64,000 bases of DNA, from contig NZ_JBOITM010000075.1 in assembly GCF_050717535.1 (NCBI RefSeq), positions 1 to 64,000 of the forward strand, given 5' to 3'. Positions within the stretch are counted from its first letter, which is position 1, and every line of letters begins with the position of its first letter. Below are positions 1-9,186 of the stretch, piece by piece. The notes beneath the pieces were generated by a model that worked only from the letters and a program-made list of their open reading frames with translations, was not told the origin of the DNA and did not search any database. Both the position numbers and the translations under genes were made by a program. The DNA is from Clostridium_AD sp050717535. GTDB taxonomy: Bacteria > Bacillota > Clostridia > Clostridiales > Clostridiaceae.

Positions 1-76
1 CATACTATTATTATGCCCTCGTATGAGAACATATATTCTATTTGCAAATTATAAAAATGTTTTTACTAGCATAAAA

Positions 77-118
77 GAACCACTAACTCACGATTGAAAT
101 CACGAGTGTGCATGGTTC
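77..118. repeat. 42-bp imperfect hairpin overlapping the end of a Spo0E-like ORF
   Basis: GAACCA (77-82) pairs with TGGTTC (113-118). Inside it, ACTCACGAT (86-94) pairs with ATCACGAGT (99-107) with two mismatches around a TGAA loop. On the minus strand the hairpin begins within the stop codon of the short Spo0E-like ORF. There is no U-run, so it does not look like an ordinary terminator. It could be a small inserted palindrome that truncated the gene. Confidence 0.5.
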
Positions 119-194
119 AGTTATCAATAAGACTTCCAGCACATGCTATTAATACTTCTAGTTTATTTCTAACTAACTCCATTTGTTCGTTCAT
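117..194 (-). pseudogene. Truncated Spo0E-like aspartyl-phosphate phosphatase
   Basis: A 25-codon minus-strand ORF starts at ATG 194-192 behind a GGGTGAT ribosome binding site. It reads as the first helix of a Spo0E-family protein (MELVRNKLEVLI, then GSLID) and stops exactly where the second helix, normally carrying an SQxLDxLIxxY motif, should begin. That motif is absent from the next ~100 bases in all three frames. Full-length Spo0E-like proteins have about 50-60 residues and dephosphorylate Spo0A~P, delaying sporulation. The lost half carries conserved residues, so I read this as a broken gene. A genuinely short peptide is possible. A second, intact relative lies at 18516-18692. Confidence 0.5.
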
Positions 195-384
195 AATTAT
201 CACCCTTTTCATAAAACCCACAAGCTTAATGATAATACATTTTTTGTATATTTGCAACATAAAATGTTAATTTTCACTATATCTAAACAAATAAAGGTGA
301 ATATTTTTTTATTGTTTTTTATATTTTTAAAAAATTTTATGGGAATAACTTTAATAAAAGGAATATTTATTATGGCTTAAAAAA

Positions 385-1341
385 CTATATAACCATCTTA
401 TTGCTCCATTTGCCACACCTATCTCCAAAGCAACCTACAATTTTCTCTCCATCTTTTATTGCAATTACTTCGCAATTATTACCACAATCTTTACACTCAA
501 TACTTCTAGGTACAAAATTATTATTTGCCACTTCAAAACCTTTAAAATTAGTTTTTCCATTTTTCATAAATTCTTCCTTCCCAAGTATTGCAGCCCCTAT
601 AGCTCCCATTACATCATGGTGCTCTGGAACGTAGATTTCAGTGCCTAGTGCACTTTCAAAAGCTGCTTTTATCCCCTTATTTGCTGCAACCCCGCCTTGA
701 AAAAATACTTTTGCTCGAATTTCTTTTCCTTTCCCTACATTACTAAGATAATTTCTTACCATAGCTTCACAAAGGCCACCTATTATATCTTCTTCCTTAT
801 ATCCAAGCTGTTGCTTATGTATCATGTCAGACTCCGCAAAAACAGCACATCTTCCAGCTATTCTTACGGGCGATTTTGACCTTAAGGCATACTCCCCGAA
901 TTTTTCAATAGGTATCCCTAGTCTTTCTGCCTGCCTATCCAAAAATGATCCCGTACCCGCAGCGCATACCGTATTCATTGCAAAATCTGTAACTATTCCA
1001 TTTTTAAGTAAGATTATCTTTGAATCTTGCCCTCCAATTTCTAATATTGTACACACATCTTTATCAAGTTGAAGCGCTGCTACTGCATGAGCTGTGATTT
1101 CATTTTTTACTATATCAGCACCTATTAAAAAAGAAGCTATCTGCCTTCCACTACCAGTAGTTCCTACTGAAATTATTTGTTGACTACCATATTGCTCACC
1201 TAAAATTTTAAGTCCAATTTGGATAGCCTTTATTGGTTTGCCTTTTGTTCTTAAATATAATTTTTCAATAACCTTTAAAGTATTATCTAATAGTACAATG
1301 TTAGTACTTACAGATCCTACATCAACTCCCATATAATACAT
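385..1341 (-). CDS. 2-hydroxyacyl-CoA dehydratase activase-type ATPase (BadF/BadG/BcrA/BcrD family)
   Basis: A 318-residue ASKHA-fold ATPase. The sequence shows GVDVGSVSTN near the N-terminus (phosphate loop), VGTTGSGR, LEIGGQDSK, NTVCAAGTGSF and GRCAVFAES. The cysteines in the last two motifs are where HgdC-type activases place the two ligands of a [4Fe-4S] cluster bridging the homodimer. Family members use ATP hydrolysis to inject an electron into a dehydratase. The C-terminal tail adds a compact Cys set (CKDCGNNC, then CFGDRC) not found in minimal HgdC and possibly binding a second metal site. This is the last gene of a three-gene operon and its start overlaps the preceding gene by 20 bp. 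No dehydratase subunits lie in the window, so the client is unknown. Confidence 0.88.
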   Translation of the reverse strand: MYYMGVDVGSVSTNIVLLDNTLKVIEKLYLRTKGKPIKAIQIGLKILGEQYGSQQIISVGTTGSGRQIASFLIGADIVKNEITAHAVAALQLDKDVCTILEIGGQDSKIILLKNGIVTDFAMNTVCAAGTGSFLDRQAERLGIPIEKFGEYALRSKSPVRIAGRCAVFAESDMIHKQQLGYKEEDIIGGLCEAMVRNYLSNVGKGKEIRAKVFFQGGVAANKGIKAAFESALGTEIYVPEHHDVMGAIGAAILGKEEFMKNGKTNFKGFEVANNNFVPRSIECKDCGNNCEVIAIKDGEKIVGCFGDRCGKWSNKMVI

Positions 1342-2419
1342 TGTTTTTCTTCCTTTCTAGCATATCTACAAATGCTTCTATTCTAGTAATATATCCAGCC
1401 TCTCCAGTCATTTCATCTACTATTAAAGTCATTATGGGAAAATCTTTATCATTGGAAATAGCAGGTAAAATAGCTTTTGATACAATTTCTGGCATACATC
1501 CCATTGGGAAAATTTGAATTGCCCCATCAAAATTATCTTTTTGCGCAAGTAGCACCTCTCCTATACATTCTCTTCCGTGCCCACCAATATAATGCGGAAG
1601 ATATTCTCTAGAAGCCATTCTTATTCCAATGGAATTAAGCTTAAGTGGACTAAGTATAGCATCTTTAATCCACCAACTAGGAGTAAGCATCCTTTTAGTT
1701 GATACACCGTAATCCATAAGCTTATCTTCTATGTAAAAATTAGAAAAAGGTTCAATTATGGTATATATTTCACCTATAATTGCAATTTTTACTGGAGACT
1801 TATGTTTATTAATAGGAACTTCTTTAATCTTTTGCTTGTATTCTTTTAGACTATCCAACATTTGTAATGGTGTAATTGCCTTTGCAGCATTAAGCTTGCA
1901 TTCTTTCAAAATTCTCTTGAATTGTCCTTTTTCAACTTCAAATCCTGTTAAATAATGTGCCTGCGCTTCAATTTTCTCTATTAGTTCAATTACATTATAA
2001 GATAGCTTTAGTGCTTTGATTTTTTGAATTTTGCCTTTTGTAGTATTATCAGAAATCTTAGATAGACGATTTAATAATTCTTTTTTGCCTATATCGAAAG
2101 GATTATCAACTACAATAAAAGTCAAATCGTGTCCTATTTTCTTTAGTGCATTAATTTGTAATTCACAGTACTCACCGAATCTACAAGGGCCACAACTTCC
2201 AGGAATAATTATAGTATCTGCCCCCATTTCTATGCTTTGTAAATAATTACCTATCATAATTTTATAAGGCAGACACATCTCTTCTGGAGAAAACTTTGAA
2301 CCTAGTTCTAGTGTCTCATTACTACTAAATGGTGGAATTATACATTCTATTCCAAGTCCATTAAATAGTGCTTTAGCTGCAAGATGTGTGTTCCCTAAAT
2401 GTGGAAATGTTATCTTCAT
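1322..2419 (-). CDS. Acyl-CoA dehydratase activase-associated protein, HgdB-like (COG3581 type)
   Basis: 365 residues. It resembles the 2-hydroxyglutaryl-CoA dehydratase D-component-like proteins found beside or fused to activases. A cysteine motif PGSCGPCRFGEYC near residue 75 and CLPYK upstream suggest an Fe-S cluster site. The C-terminal VDEMTGEAGYITRIEAF block has a counterpart, DEHTGEGGLDTRIEAF, in the upstream gene, so the two proteins share a domain. The start at 2419 follows GAAAGG and overlaps the upstream gene by 47 bp, implying translational coupling. In some clostridia these modules are, as I recall, joined in one polypeptide of about 1400 residues; here they are separate. The substrate is not known. 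Confidence 0.8.
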   Translation of the reverse strand: MKITFPHLGNTHLAAKALFNGLGIECIIPPFSSNETLELGSKFSPEEMCLPYKIMIGNYLQSIEMGADTIIIPGSCGPCRFGEYCELQINALKKIGHDLTFIVVDNPFDIGKKELLNRLSKISDNTTKGKIQKIKALKLSYNVIELIEKIEAQAHYLTGFEVEKGQFKRILKECKLNAAKAITPLQMLDSLKEYKQKIKEVPINKHKSPVKIAIIGEIYTIIEPFSNFYIEDKLMDYGVSTKRMLTPSWWIKDAILSPLKLNSIGIRMASREYLPHYIGGHGRECIGEVLLAQKDNFDGAIQIFPMGCMPEIVSKAILPAISNDKDFPIMTLIVDEMTGEAGYITRIEAFVDMLERKKNNVLYGS

Positions 2420-3311
2420 TATTATTTTTCCTTTCGATCATATCAGTAAAAGCCTCAATCCTTGTATCTAAACCACCTTCACCAGTATGTTCATCAACTT
2501 TCAAAACGAGTAGAGGAAAATCCCCAATTTTTTCTTTAATAAGTTCTAAGACCACAGAGTCTATCCCGCAGGCAAAAGATGATATATATATTGCTCCATC
2601 GATTTCATTATTTTTTGCTATAGCAGTAGTAAATCCATAGGAATTTCTAGCAAAAGTCCAAAATGGTCTTTTAAAGAGATTACCTACTTCTAAGTTAATT
2701 TGATCTTCCTCCATATATTCTTCTGTTATAACCCCAACTCCCAGTTTGTTTAATTTTTTAACTACATTCATATTGATGAAAGTGTCATAAATATTATACG
2801 GATGACCAACTAGAGCAATATTTTTATTATAGCCTTCATCTTTAATACCAAATTTGAAGTTTCTCTGTTCTTCTAAAGCTTTGGTAAATGCGCCTTTTAT
2901 CTTTCTCTTATCTTTAGTAATCATTTCCCCAAGTTTTTTACACCAATTATATAATTCATTCTCACTGGTAGCATATATGGGTTCTATCATTACCTTTGGC
3001 ATATTGGGTATGCTATTTATTATCATTTCTGGAAGCCCACAAAATTTTGGACAAATAAATTCATGGCAGTGAACCCTCATAATTCTAGGTATTATTAATA
3101 AACCACATTTATCTTTTATGTCTATTACGTGTCCATGAAATATCTTTATAGGTAAACAGGCCTCGTCTACGCAGTATTTAACCCCTGCATTTATAATGTT
3201 TTTATTTGTATCTCTAGATGTAATTACTTCAACATCTAATTCAATTAAAAACCTCTCTATAAAAGGGTAGTATTTATAATACAACAAGCCTTTTGGAACA
3301 CCAACTTTCAT
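2373..3311 (-). CDS. Acyl-CoA dehydratase activase-associated protein, DUF2229 type (COG3580 type)
   Basis: 312 residues from ATG 3311, which follows AAAGGAGG at ideal spacing; an upstream in-frame ATG at 3332 lies before that site and is unlikely. The N-terminus MKVGVPKGLLYYKYYPF is typical of the DUF2229 family. Conserved cysteines occur at YCVDEACLPIK and HCHEFICPKFC, with SFACGID further on, a plausible Fe-S ligand set. It is the first gene of the three-gene activase operon. Its role is inferred from the company it keeps: accessory subunit for, or electron donor to, a radical acyl-CoA dehydratase. Confidence 0.78.
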   Translation of the reverse strand: MKVGVPKGLLYYKYYPFIERFLIELDVEVITSRDTNKNIINAGVKYCVDEACLPIKIFHGHVIDIKDKCGLLIIPRIMRVHCHEFICPKFCGLPEMIINSIPNMPKVMIEPIYATSENELYNWCKKLGEMITKDKRKIKGAFTKALEEQRNFKFGIKDEGYNKNIALVGHPYNIYDTFINMNVVKKLNKLGVGVITEEYMEEDQINLEVGNLFKRPFWTFARNSYGFTTAIAKNNEIDGAIYISSFACGIDSVVLELIKEKIGDFPLLVLKVDEHTGEGGLDTRIEAFTDMIERKNNNEDNISTFREHTSCS

Positions 3312-3590
3312 ATTTCCTCCTTTTAATTCCATTCACTATAAAACAATTATTAATTATCTTGCTAGTCATGCTTCTATCTATAGGTACTTTCCTATTCTGA
3401 ACTATTAAGCTAAAAAATATTCTTAAAGTAAAAAAAATCCTGATTAAATATCCAGATTTATCATCCTATTAATTTAGTCCAAATAACGTTTATCATTAAA
3501 AATATGTCAATATAACTACATTGTGTAATAAAATATTATTATTTAACATATTTTATTTACAAGGACTAAGGACTAAAAGGATGTGATTAT

Positions 3591-4076
3591 TTGAATATTA
3601 ATAGAAAGAAATATATTCTCATAGTAGGCTGTATGTTTTTTTGTTTAAGCCTCTTTGGCTGTAATTATAAATTGCATAAAAATGTTTTTACGAAAAGTAA
3701 GCCAAATAATTATTACTACACTAATTTATTAATGAAAGATTTATCTCTAGAAAAGCCAACAAGCCTTTATGCACTATACATGAATTTTTACAGAAAAAAA
3801 GATTTTTCTAAAGATGATATAGCCACCTTCACTAAATTTTTTAATTCATTAAATAAAGATAGCTTCATAGAAAAACCAGCTAATCTTCCAATTAAACCAA
3901 TTTATAAGATATTTTTAACCTTTAGTGAAAATAAATATGTTATAAATATCTATAACCAAGATCTCATATCCATATATCCTTGGGACGGTGGCTACAACAT
4001 GGATTACATTGACACAAGTAAAATGTACAAAGCCTATAATCTTTATGGCCTATGCAAATACCTTATACCTAAATAA
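3591..4076 (+). CDS. Putative lipoprotein of unknown function
   Basis: 161 residues from TTG 3591, preceded by AAAAGGATGTG. The N-terminus has basic residues, a hydrophobic stretch and a lipobox ending LSLFGC, so Cys24 is the predicted lipidated residue and the protein should sit on the outer face of the membrane. The rest is soluble and rich in Lys, Asn and Tyr. I do not recognise a domain. A strong terminator overlaps its stop codon, so it is transcribed separately from the multidomain gene that follows. Confidence 0.75.
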   Translation: MNINRKKYILIVGCMFFCLSLFGCNYKLHKNVFTKSKPNNYYYTNLLMKDLSLEKPTSLYALYMNFYRKKDFSKDDIATFTKFFNSLNKDSFIEKPANLPIKPIYKIFLTFSENKYVINIYNQDLISIYPWDGGYNMDYIDTSKMYKAYNLYGLCKYLIPK

Positions 4077-4091
4077 GGTATTTGTTTTTTT
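4055..4091 (+). terminator. Intrinsic terminator of the lipoprotein gene
   Basis: A perfect 12-bp stem, CAAATACCTTAT (4055-4066) with ATAAGGTATTTG (4073-4084), has a 6-nt loop and is followed by seven T. It overlaps the stop codon at 4074-4076. Confidence 0.9.
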
Positions 4092-4291
4092 CTAAAAAAA
4101 TTACAGTATCCCCTATAAATAATCAAATTTAAAGTATATAATTTAAAATATAGATAAGATACATGGAAATAAATAACAATCTGTATAGTAGCCATAATTA
4201 TCATGCACATAGGAACAAGGAGATATATCAAAACTCAATACACCACCGTTTGACATTGGCAAGAAGAAAAATACCCACTAGGAGGATATAT

Positions 4292-7200
4292 ATGCAGGTT
4301 TTAGATTTTAAAGAAGTTAATCAAAAAATATCTAAAAAATTATTAAGCCCTAAATTTTTAAAAAATCTTGGTATTCCAAAAATTACAATTGAAGATTTTT
4401 TATCCAGTTCCTGCTATTTAGAAAATTTAATAACTATGATAGAAAACATGGACTTCACATGTAACCGTACGCTTTTAATTTGTGAACATGTTATGAGCCA
4501 GTTATGTAAAGATATATTACCGGAAAAAACACTTCATTACTTATATAATTATGCATTAAACAAGTCCTTTCCAGAGGCTGTAACCCTACCACTTTATTCT
4601 ACTCTGGATACAGCCTGTGAACTATATCTAACTGTTCTTCGAGTTGTATGCAATGTTCAAAAGGGCTCTGAGGATAACACCTGGCAAAGTAACTACGCCA
4701 TGAATTTTTTGTCCCAAGAAGAAATAGAAAACTTAGAAAATAACGATGAATACATAAAATTCATTAAAGCTTTTAAAAAAGATTATATCTATGAAATGAT
4801 GAAATTAAATGGTGAAGTGTTTAAATATAATACCCTAGATCACATTTGTGGAGTTCATTACCTTTCATTACATATCGCAAGGCAGCTCAAGCTGAAGGAT
4901 GTTAAAATAGATTTGGGCAGAGTTTCAGGCGCTGCTGCTGGACATGATATTGGAAAATATGGTTGCATAGGTGAAGAACTTAAAAGAGTTCCTCATTTAC
5001 ATTATTATTATACAGATCAGTGGTTTAAAAAACATGGCATAAATTACATTAGAAATATTGCCATAAACCATTCTACCTGGGATTTAGAGCTTGAAAACCT
5101 TTCACTGGAATCATTAATATTAATTTATTCTGACTTTAGAGTTAAAAACCTTGAAACAAGCGCTGGCTCTACCATGAACATATTTTCCTTAGCTACCTCC
5201 TTTAAAGTTATACTCCATAAATTAGAGAATGTTGATGAAAAAAAAGAAAAAAGATACAGGAGAGTTTATGCTAAATTAAAAGATTTTGAAGATTATTTAA
5301 TTAGTATTGGCATTAACACCTCCTCGGACGAAAAAGAAACTCCAGGAATTCAAGAGACACCAATTTATTCTTTGATGCAAGGAAATGATATAGTTCAAAA
5401 TCTTAAATATCTTTCTATTAATCATAATATAAACTTAATGTATACCTTGCGTGATGAGTTTTCATTAGATGAAATACTAGAGCAAGCTAGAAGCGAAAAA
5501 AATTGGAAAAATTTAAGACAATATATAATGGTATTTGAGGAGTATTATACCTATTTAACTCAGAAACAAAAACTTCAGACTATTAAATTTCTCTACGATA
5601 ATCTAACTCATTCTGAAGATGATATAAGACGTCTTTGTGCTCAGCTCATTGGATTGCTTTTAGCTATCTTTGACGAAGATTACAGCAAGGAAATTCCTAA
5701 AAATGTAAATATAGAAGGTCCCCTCGTATCTAGTTCAGATTTATTTGAGGATTATTTGAATGGGCTGCTCTACCCAAGTCACAAAATCATTCCAGACCAT
5801 AGAACTTGGATGGGTTATAGCACTAAAATTATGGTTAACGCACTATTTAAAAATTGTAGAAAAAGTATGCTTATTCACTACAGAAACATTATTCTTAAAT
5901 ATTATGACATATCATGCTTTAGTAATACAGAAACTCAATTATTTTTATTAGAAACTGCAAAATATATTCCTATGGATCCATTTGAAGATAGTCTTAATAT
6001 ATTGTTTAATTATATTATTTCAATGACAATCAAACGGAGTAGCATTTTAAGACTCTCTGCCTTAGAAGTTATAAATGACCTATTAATTAAGCTACCAAAA
6101 GAGAATTATTTCAAAGATAGTTTATCAGTTCATTTTGCTAGTTGCTGTAATAAAAGTAAACTTCCTGCAGAAAATTTGCTTAGACTTAGAATTTTCACTC
6201 TACTTAATATGAAAACATATATTCCTGTTTTTCAAAGTTATTGTGAAAAAGATTATGTAAAGATACCTGATATCTTCTTAAGTAATTTAAAAACCGCAAC
6301 TGATTGGATAAAAAAGAAAAACCAAATCGATTTATTGTTAAATTACACTATAAATAAAGCTCCCAGCACTAGTTTGCATACAGCCATTCACTTTTGTAAT
6401 TTGCTTAAAGTAAGTGCTGTAGATAGTGTTAGAAATAGAGCCGGCATGGCCATACTTAAAATTATGCCTTATTTAACACTACCTGAGAGAAATGAAATTT
6501 CAGTGGAACTTCTTCGTGCACTAGAAATAGAAGGCCATAGATTTACTGAATATATTCCTCCCTATTTAGGTGAAATATTTCTTTGGCTACAACCTATGGA
6601 GTTAAATGAAATTATTGATGATTTGAAGGTTAAGATAAAGATAGCTAATGAGAATGTAAAGCCTCTTATTCTTAAGACCCTAGGTATTTTTCTAGCTAAC
6701 TATCCAAAGTATAAAATTAGATTTATTGAAAAATCTGAAGACTATGATAGTCGCCTATTGAATATACTTGGCATACTGCTAAACGGACTTGGCGATTACA
6801 AAATAAAAGTCAAGCAGTCAGCCGTAAGTACCTTTGGAAAAGATGTTTTTGGCTCTAAGACTCTATCACTAGAAGAGAAAATTGTTATATTTAAATTAGC
6901 ATCAAAAAAGATTCTTACTCTAATTACAGAGGATAATACAGAACAATTACTTTTTCTTACAAATTCTGCAGCACTTAATCACATATATAGATTCATATCA
7001 GACTATAATTTTTTTGTAGGCGAAATTGATATACCTATCCCTGAAAAAACAGCATTTTTTCCAGGCACCTTTGATCCTTTTTCACTTAGTCATAAAAATA
7101 TCGCAAAATCTATTAGAAATATGGGTTTTGAAGTATATTTATCTGTGGATGAGTTTTCTTGGTCAAAGAAGACCCTTCCAAACTTACTACGTAAAAATTT

Positions 7201-9142
7201 GATAAGTATGTCAATAGCAGATGAATTAAATATTTTTATTTATCCGGAAAATTTTCCTACAAATATTTCTAACGAAAAAGATTTGAAACAATTAAAAGAA
7301 AACTTTAAGGAATCCCAAGTTTATTTCGCTTCTGGCAGCGATGTTATATTAAATGCTACTTGCTATAAAAAGCCTATAACTGAAAATTCTATACACAATT
7401 TCCCACATATAATTTTTGAACGTGGAAAAAACAAGCTATTAAACGAAGCTACTAAAAAAATTCTTGGAGAAATTAAATTTATAAATCTTCCTTCTACTTA
7501 TGCTAGCATTAGTTCTAGTCAAATAAGACATTATATTGATGATAATCGTGATATTTCCAGTTTAATTGATCCGCTAGTTCAGCAGTATATCTATGAGAAT
7601 GGTTTTTATCAAAGAGAACCTCTAGATAAATTATCACTGGGCTATCCGCATATAGATATTGAGTTTGCGGAGGAATTTACTGAAGTTTTCATAAAAAAGC
7701 TCTCTAATTCCTGTAATGAAAAAGGGCTAGTTTCCCAAATTTTAACTGATCTCTCAAAAAAAACTGCTCCAAAACTTGTAATAATTAAAGATATACAAAC
7801 TCATGAAATACTCGGTTTTGCATCAATGCACTGGGTTCGTTCCAATATTTTATACAGTGAATTATATGATGATAAATTATCCAAATATGTTCGTGAAAAT
7901 GCGTCTGGTAGAATTATCCTTATCGATTTAATGTATATAAACAATAAAGAAAAGAATAAACTACTTGAGCAAATACTTATTACGGAATCTTTAGCTTATG
8001 CCATATCTAAAGACTACGAATATGCAATTTTCAAACCAATTTTGCAAGAATTATATGCTCCTTCATTAATTGAGCTTCTATATTTACATGGTTTCACAAA
8101 GGTTGATACTACTGATCCTAGCTTAACGGTCCTTGTTGTAGATATGAATAATCCTTGTGTACTAAACCTAGATTTAGAAAATATTCTTAAAGAACCCTTC
8201 AGAAGCATCCCAAGAGTAAAGCAAGTTATTAGTAGTACACGAAAGAATTTGCAAGCAGCACTTTCCAATTTGTATCCTGGTGAATTAATATTATCCTTTG
8301 ATAGTGATGTACTTCATCAACAAATGATAAAAAAGGTTTGCAATGAAAATAATGTTCCAATTAAAGTAAGTCACAATAAACAAAATGGGGATGCCATGTG
8401 CGTACCTTATGGGGATATCCTCGATGGATATATAGTTCCTAATACAGTTACAAAATCACTGCATACTGAGAAGTTCTTTAGCCCAGATATTAAGGAATTT
8501 CATATTGGTGAATTCCCCTATTACTTAAACCTTCAGCATCAAATTAAAATGATAAAGTCCTTTAATAGACCTGTAATACTAGTTGACAATATTCTTAATA
8601 AAGGTTATAGGATGAAAGCTTTAGATCCACTTTTAAAAAATGAATCCATCAATGTTAAAAAAATAATTGCTGGAATTCTATCTGGACGTGGAAAAGACCT
8701 TATGGATATGCAAAATCGGGATGTTGATAGTGTTTACTTTATACCTAAGCTTAAAATTTGGTTTAATGAGAATACACTATATCCCTTCATTGGTGGAGAT
8801 GCGCTTTGGAGAGGTTTTTATCCTAACAGAAATTTGCTACCTTCCATTAATTTGATACTTCCTTATACTTATCCTGTTTTTATAAAAAATGCACCCGCAA
8901 AGGAAATATATGAATTATCAAAAGTGTGTATTGAAAATTCAATAGAACTTTTAAGAATTTTAGAATATGAATACCATATTTTATATACTCGTAATTTGAC
9001 TTTGGCTTCTCTGGGTGAAGTGTTCACAATCCCTCGTTGCCCTGATATTGGACACGATATGCATTATGATTTAAATATATCTCCCTCCCACTATCTAGAA
9101 AACGATTTACAACAATTACGTAGATTAACCAATCTATTATAA
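4292..9142 (+). CDS. 1616-residue multidomain protein: HD phosphohydrolase, helical repeats, NadD-type nucleotidyltransferase, GNAT-like, PRTase-like
   Basis: The start is ATG 4292 behind AGGAGGATATAT; an in-frame ATG at 4163 has no such site. Visible domains: residues ~180-300, HD hydrolase (His184/189, GHDIGK with His218-Asp219, later HSTWD and YSDFR); ~430-880, helical and HEAT-like; ~918-1110, NadD/cytidylyltransferase fold with GTFDPFSLSH (925-934) and ISSSQIR (1073-1079); ~1150-1270, GNAT-like (ILGFASMHW, then LYLHGFTKV); ~1280-1616, a region with VILVDNILNKG (Asp1432), resembling the PRPP loop of type I phosphoribosyltransferases. The first His of the HxGH motif is Ser931, so nucleotidyl transfer may be altered. 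NadD and HD domains also occur together in NadD-YqeK. The GNAT and PRTase assignments are inference. It heads a three-gene cluster, 44 bp before the next gene. Substrate unknown. Confidence 0.8.
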   Translation: MQVLDFKEVNQKISKKLLSPKFLKNLGIPKITIEDFLSSSCYLENLITMIENMDFTCNRTLLICEHVMSQLCKDILPEKTLHYLYNYALNKSFPEAVTLPLYSTLDTACELYLTVLRVVCNVQKGSEDNTWQSNYAMNFLSQEEIENLENNDEYIKFIKAFKKDYIYEMMKLNGEVFKYNTLDHICGVHYLSLHIARQLKLKDVKIDLGRVSGAAAGHDIGKYGCIGEELKRVPHLHYYYTDQWFKKHGINYIRNIAINHSTWDLELENLSLESLILIYSDFRVKNLETSAGSTMNIFSLATSFKVILHKLENVDEKKEKRYRRVYAKLKDFEDYLISIGINTSSDEKETPGIQETPIYSLMQGNDIVQNLKYLSINHNINLMYTLRDEFSLDEILEQARSEKNWKNLRQYIMVFEEYYTYLTQKQKLQTIKFLYDNLTHSEDDIRRLCAQLIGLLLAIFDEDYSKEIPKNVNIEGPLVSSSDLFEDYLNGLLYPSHKIIPDHRTWMGYSTKIMVNALFKNCRKSMLIHYRNIILKYYDISCFSNTETQLFLLETAKYIPMDPFEDSLNILFNYIISMTIKRSSILRLSALEVINDLLIKLPKENYFKDSLSVHFASCCNKSKLPAENLLRLRIFTLLNMKTYIPVFQSYCEKDYVKIPDIFLSNLKTATDWIKKKNQIDLLLNYTINKAPSTSLHTAIHFCNLLKVSAVDSVRNRAGMAILKIMPYLTLPERNEISVELLRALEIEGHRFTEYIPPYLGEIFLWLQPMELNEIIDDLKVKIKIANENVKPLILKTLGIFLANYPKYKIRFIEKSEDYDSRLLNILGILLNGLGDYKIKVKQSAVSTFGKDVFGSKTLSLEEKIVIFKLASKKILTLITEDNTEQLLFLTNSAALNHIYRFISDYNFFVGEIDIPIPEKTAFFPGTFDPFSLSHKNIAKSIRNMGFEVYLSVDEFSWSKKTLPNLLRKNLISMSIADELNIFIYPENFPTNISNEKDLKQLKENFKESQVYFASGSDVILNATCYKKPITENSIHNFPHIIFERGKNKLLNEATKKILGEIKFINLPSTYASISSSQIRHYIDDNRDISSLIDPLVQQYIYENGFYQREPLDKLSLGYPHIDIEFAEEFTEVFIKKLSNSCNEKGLVSQILTDLSKKTAPKLVIIKDIQTHEILGFASMHWVRSNILYSELYDDKLSKYVRENASGRIILIDLMYINNKEKNKLLEQILITESLAYAISKDYEYAIFKPILQELYAPSLIELLYLHGFTKVDTTDPSLTVLVVDMNNPCVLNLDLENILKEPFRSIPRVKQVISSTRKNLQAALSNLYPGELILSFDSDVLHQQMIKKVCNENNVPIKVSHNKQNGDAMCVPYGDILDGYIVPNTVTKSLHTEKFFSPDIKEFHIGEFPYYLNLQHQIKMIKSFNRPVILVDNILNKGYRMKALDPLLKNESINVKKIIAGILSGRGKDLMDMQNRDVDSVYFIPKLKIWFNENTLYPFIGGDALWRGFYPNRNLLPSINLILPYTYPVFIKNAPAKEIYELSKVCIENSIELLRILEYEYHILYTRNLTLASLGEVFTIPRCPDIGHDMHYDLNISPSHYLENDLQQLRRLTNLL

Positions 9143-9186
9143 AATATTAAATTATCCTGTAAATAATTATAAAGAGGTGTTTTAAA

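Noticed and set aside
183..380. 65-codon plus-strand ORF
   Set aside because: No ribosome binding site, low-complexity Phe/Ile/Lys composition, and it overlaps the upstream region of the opposite-strand Spo0E-like fragment.
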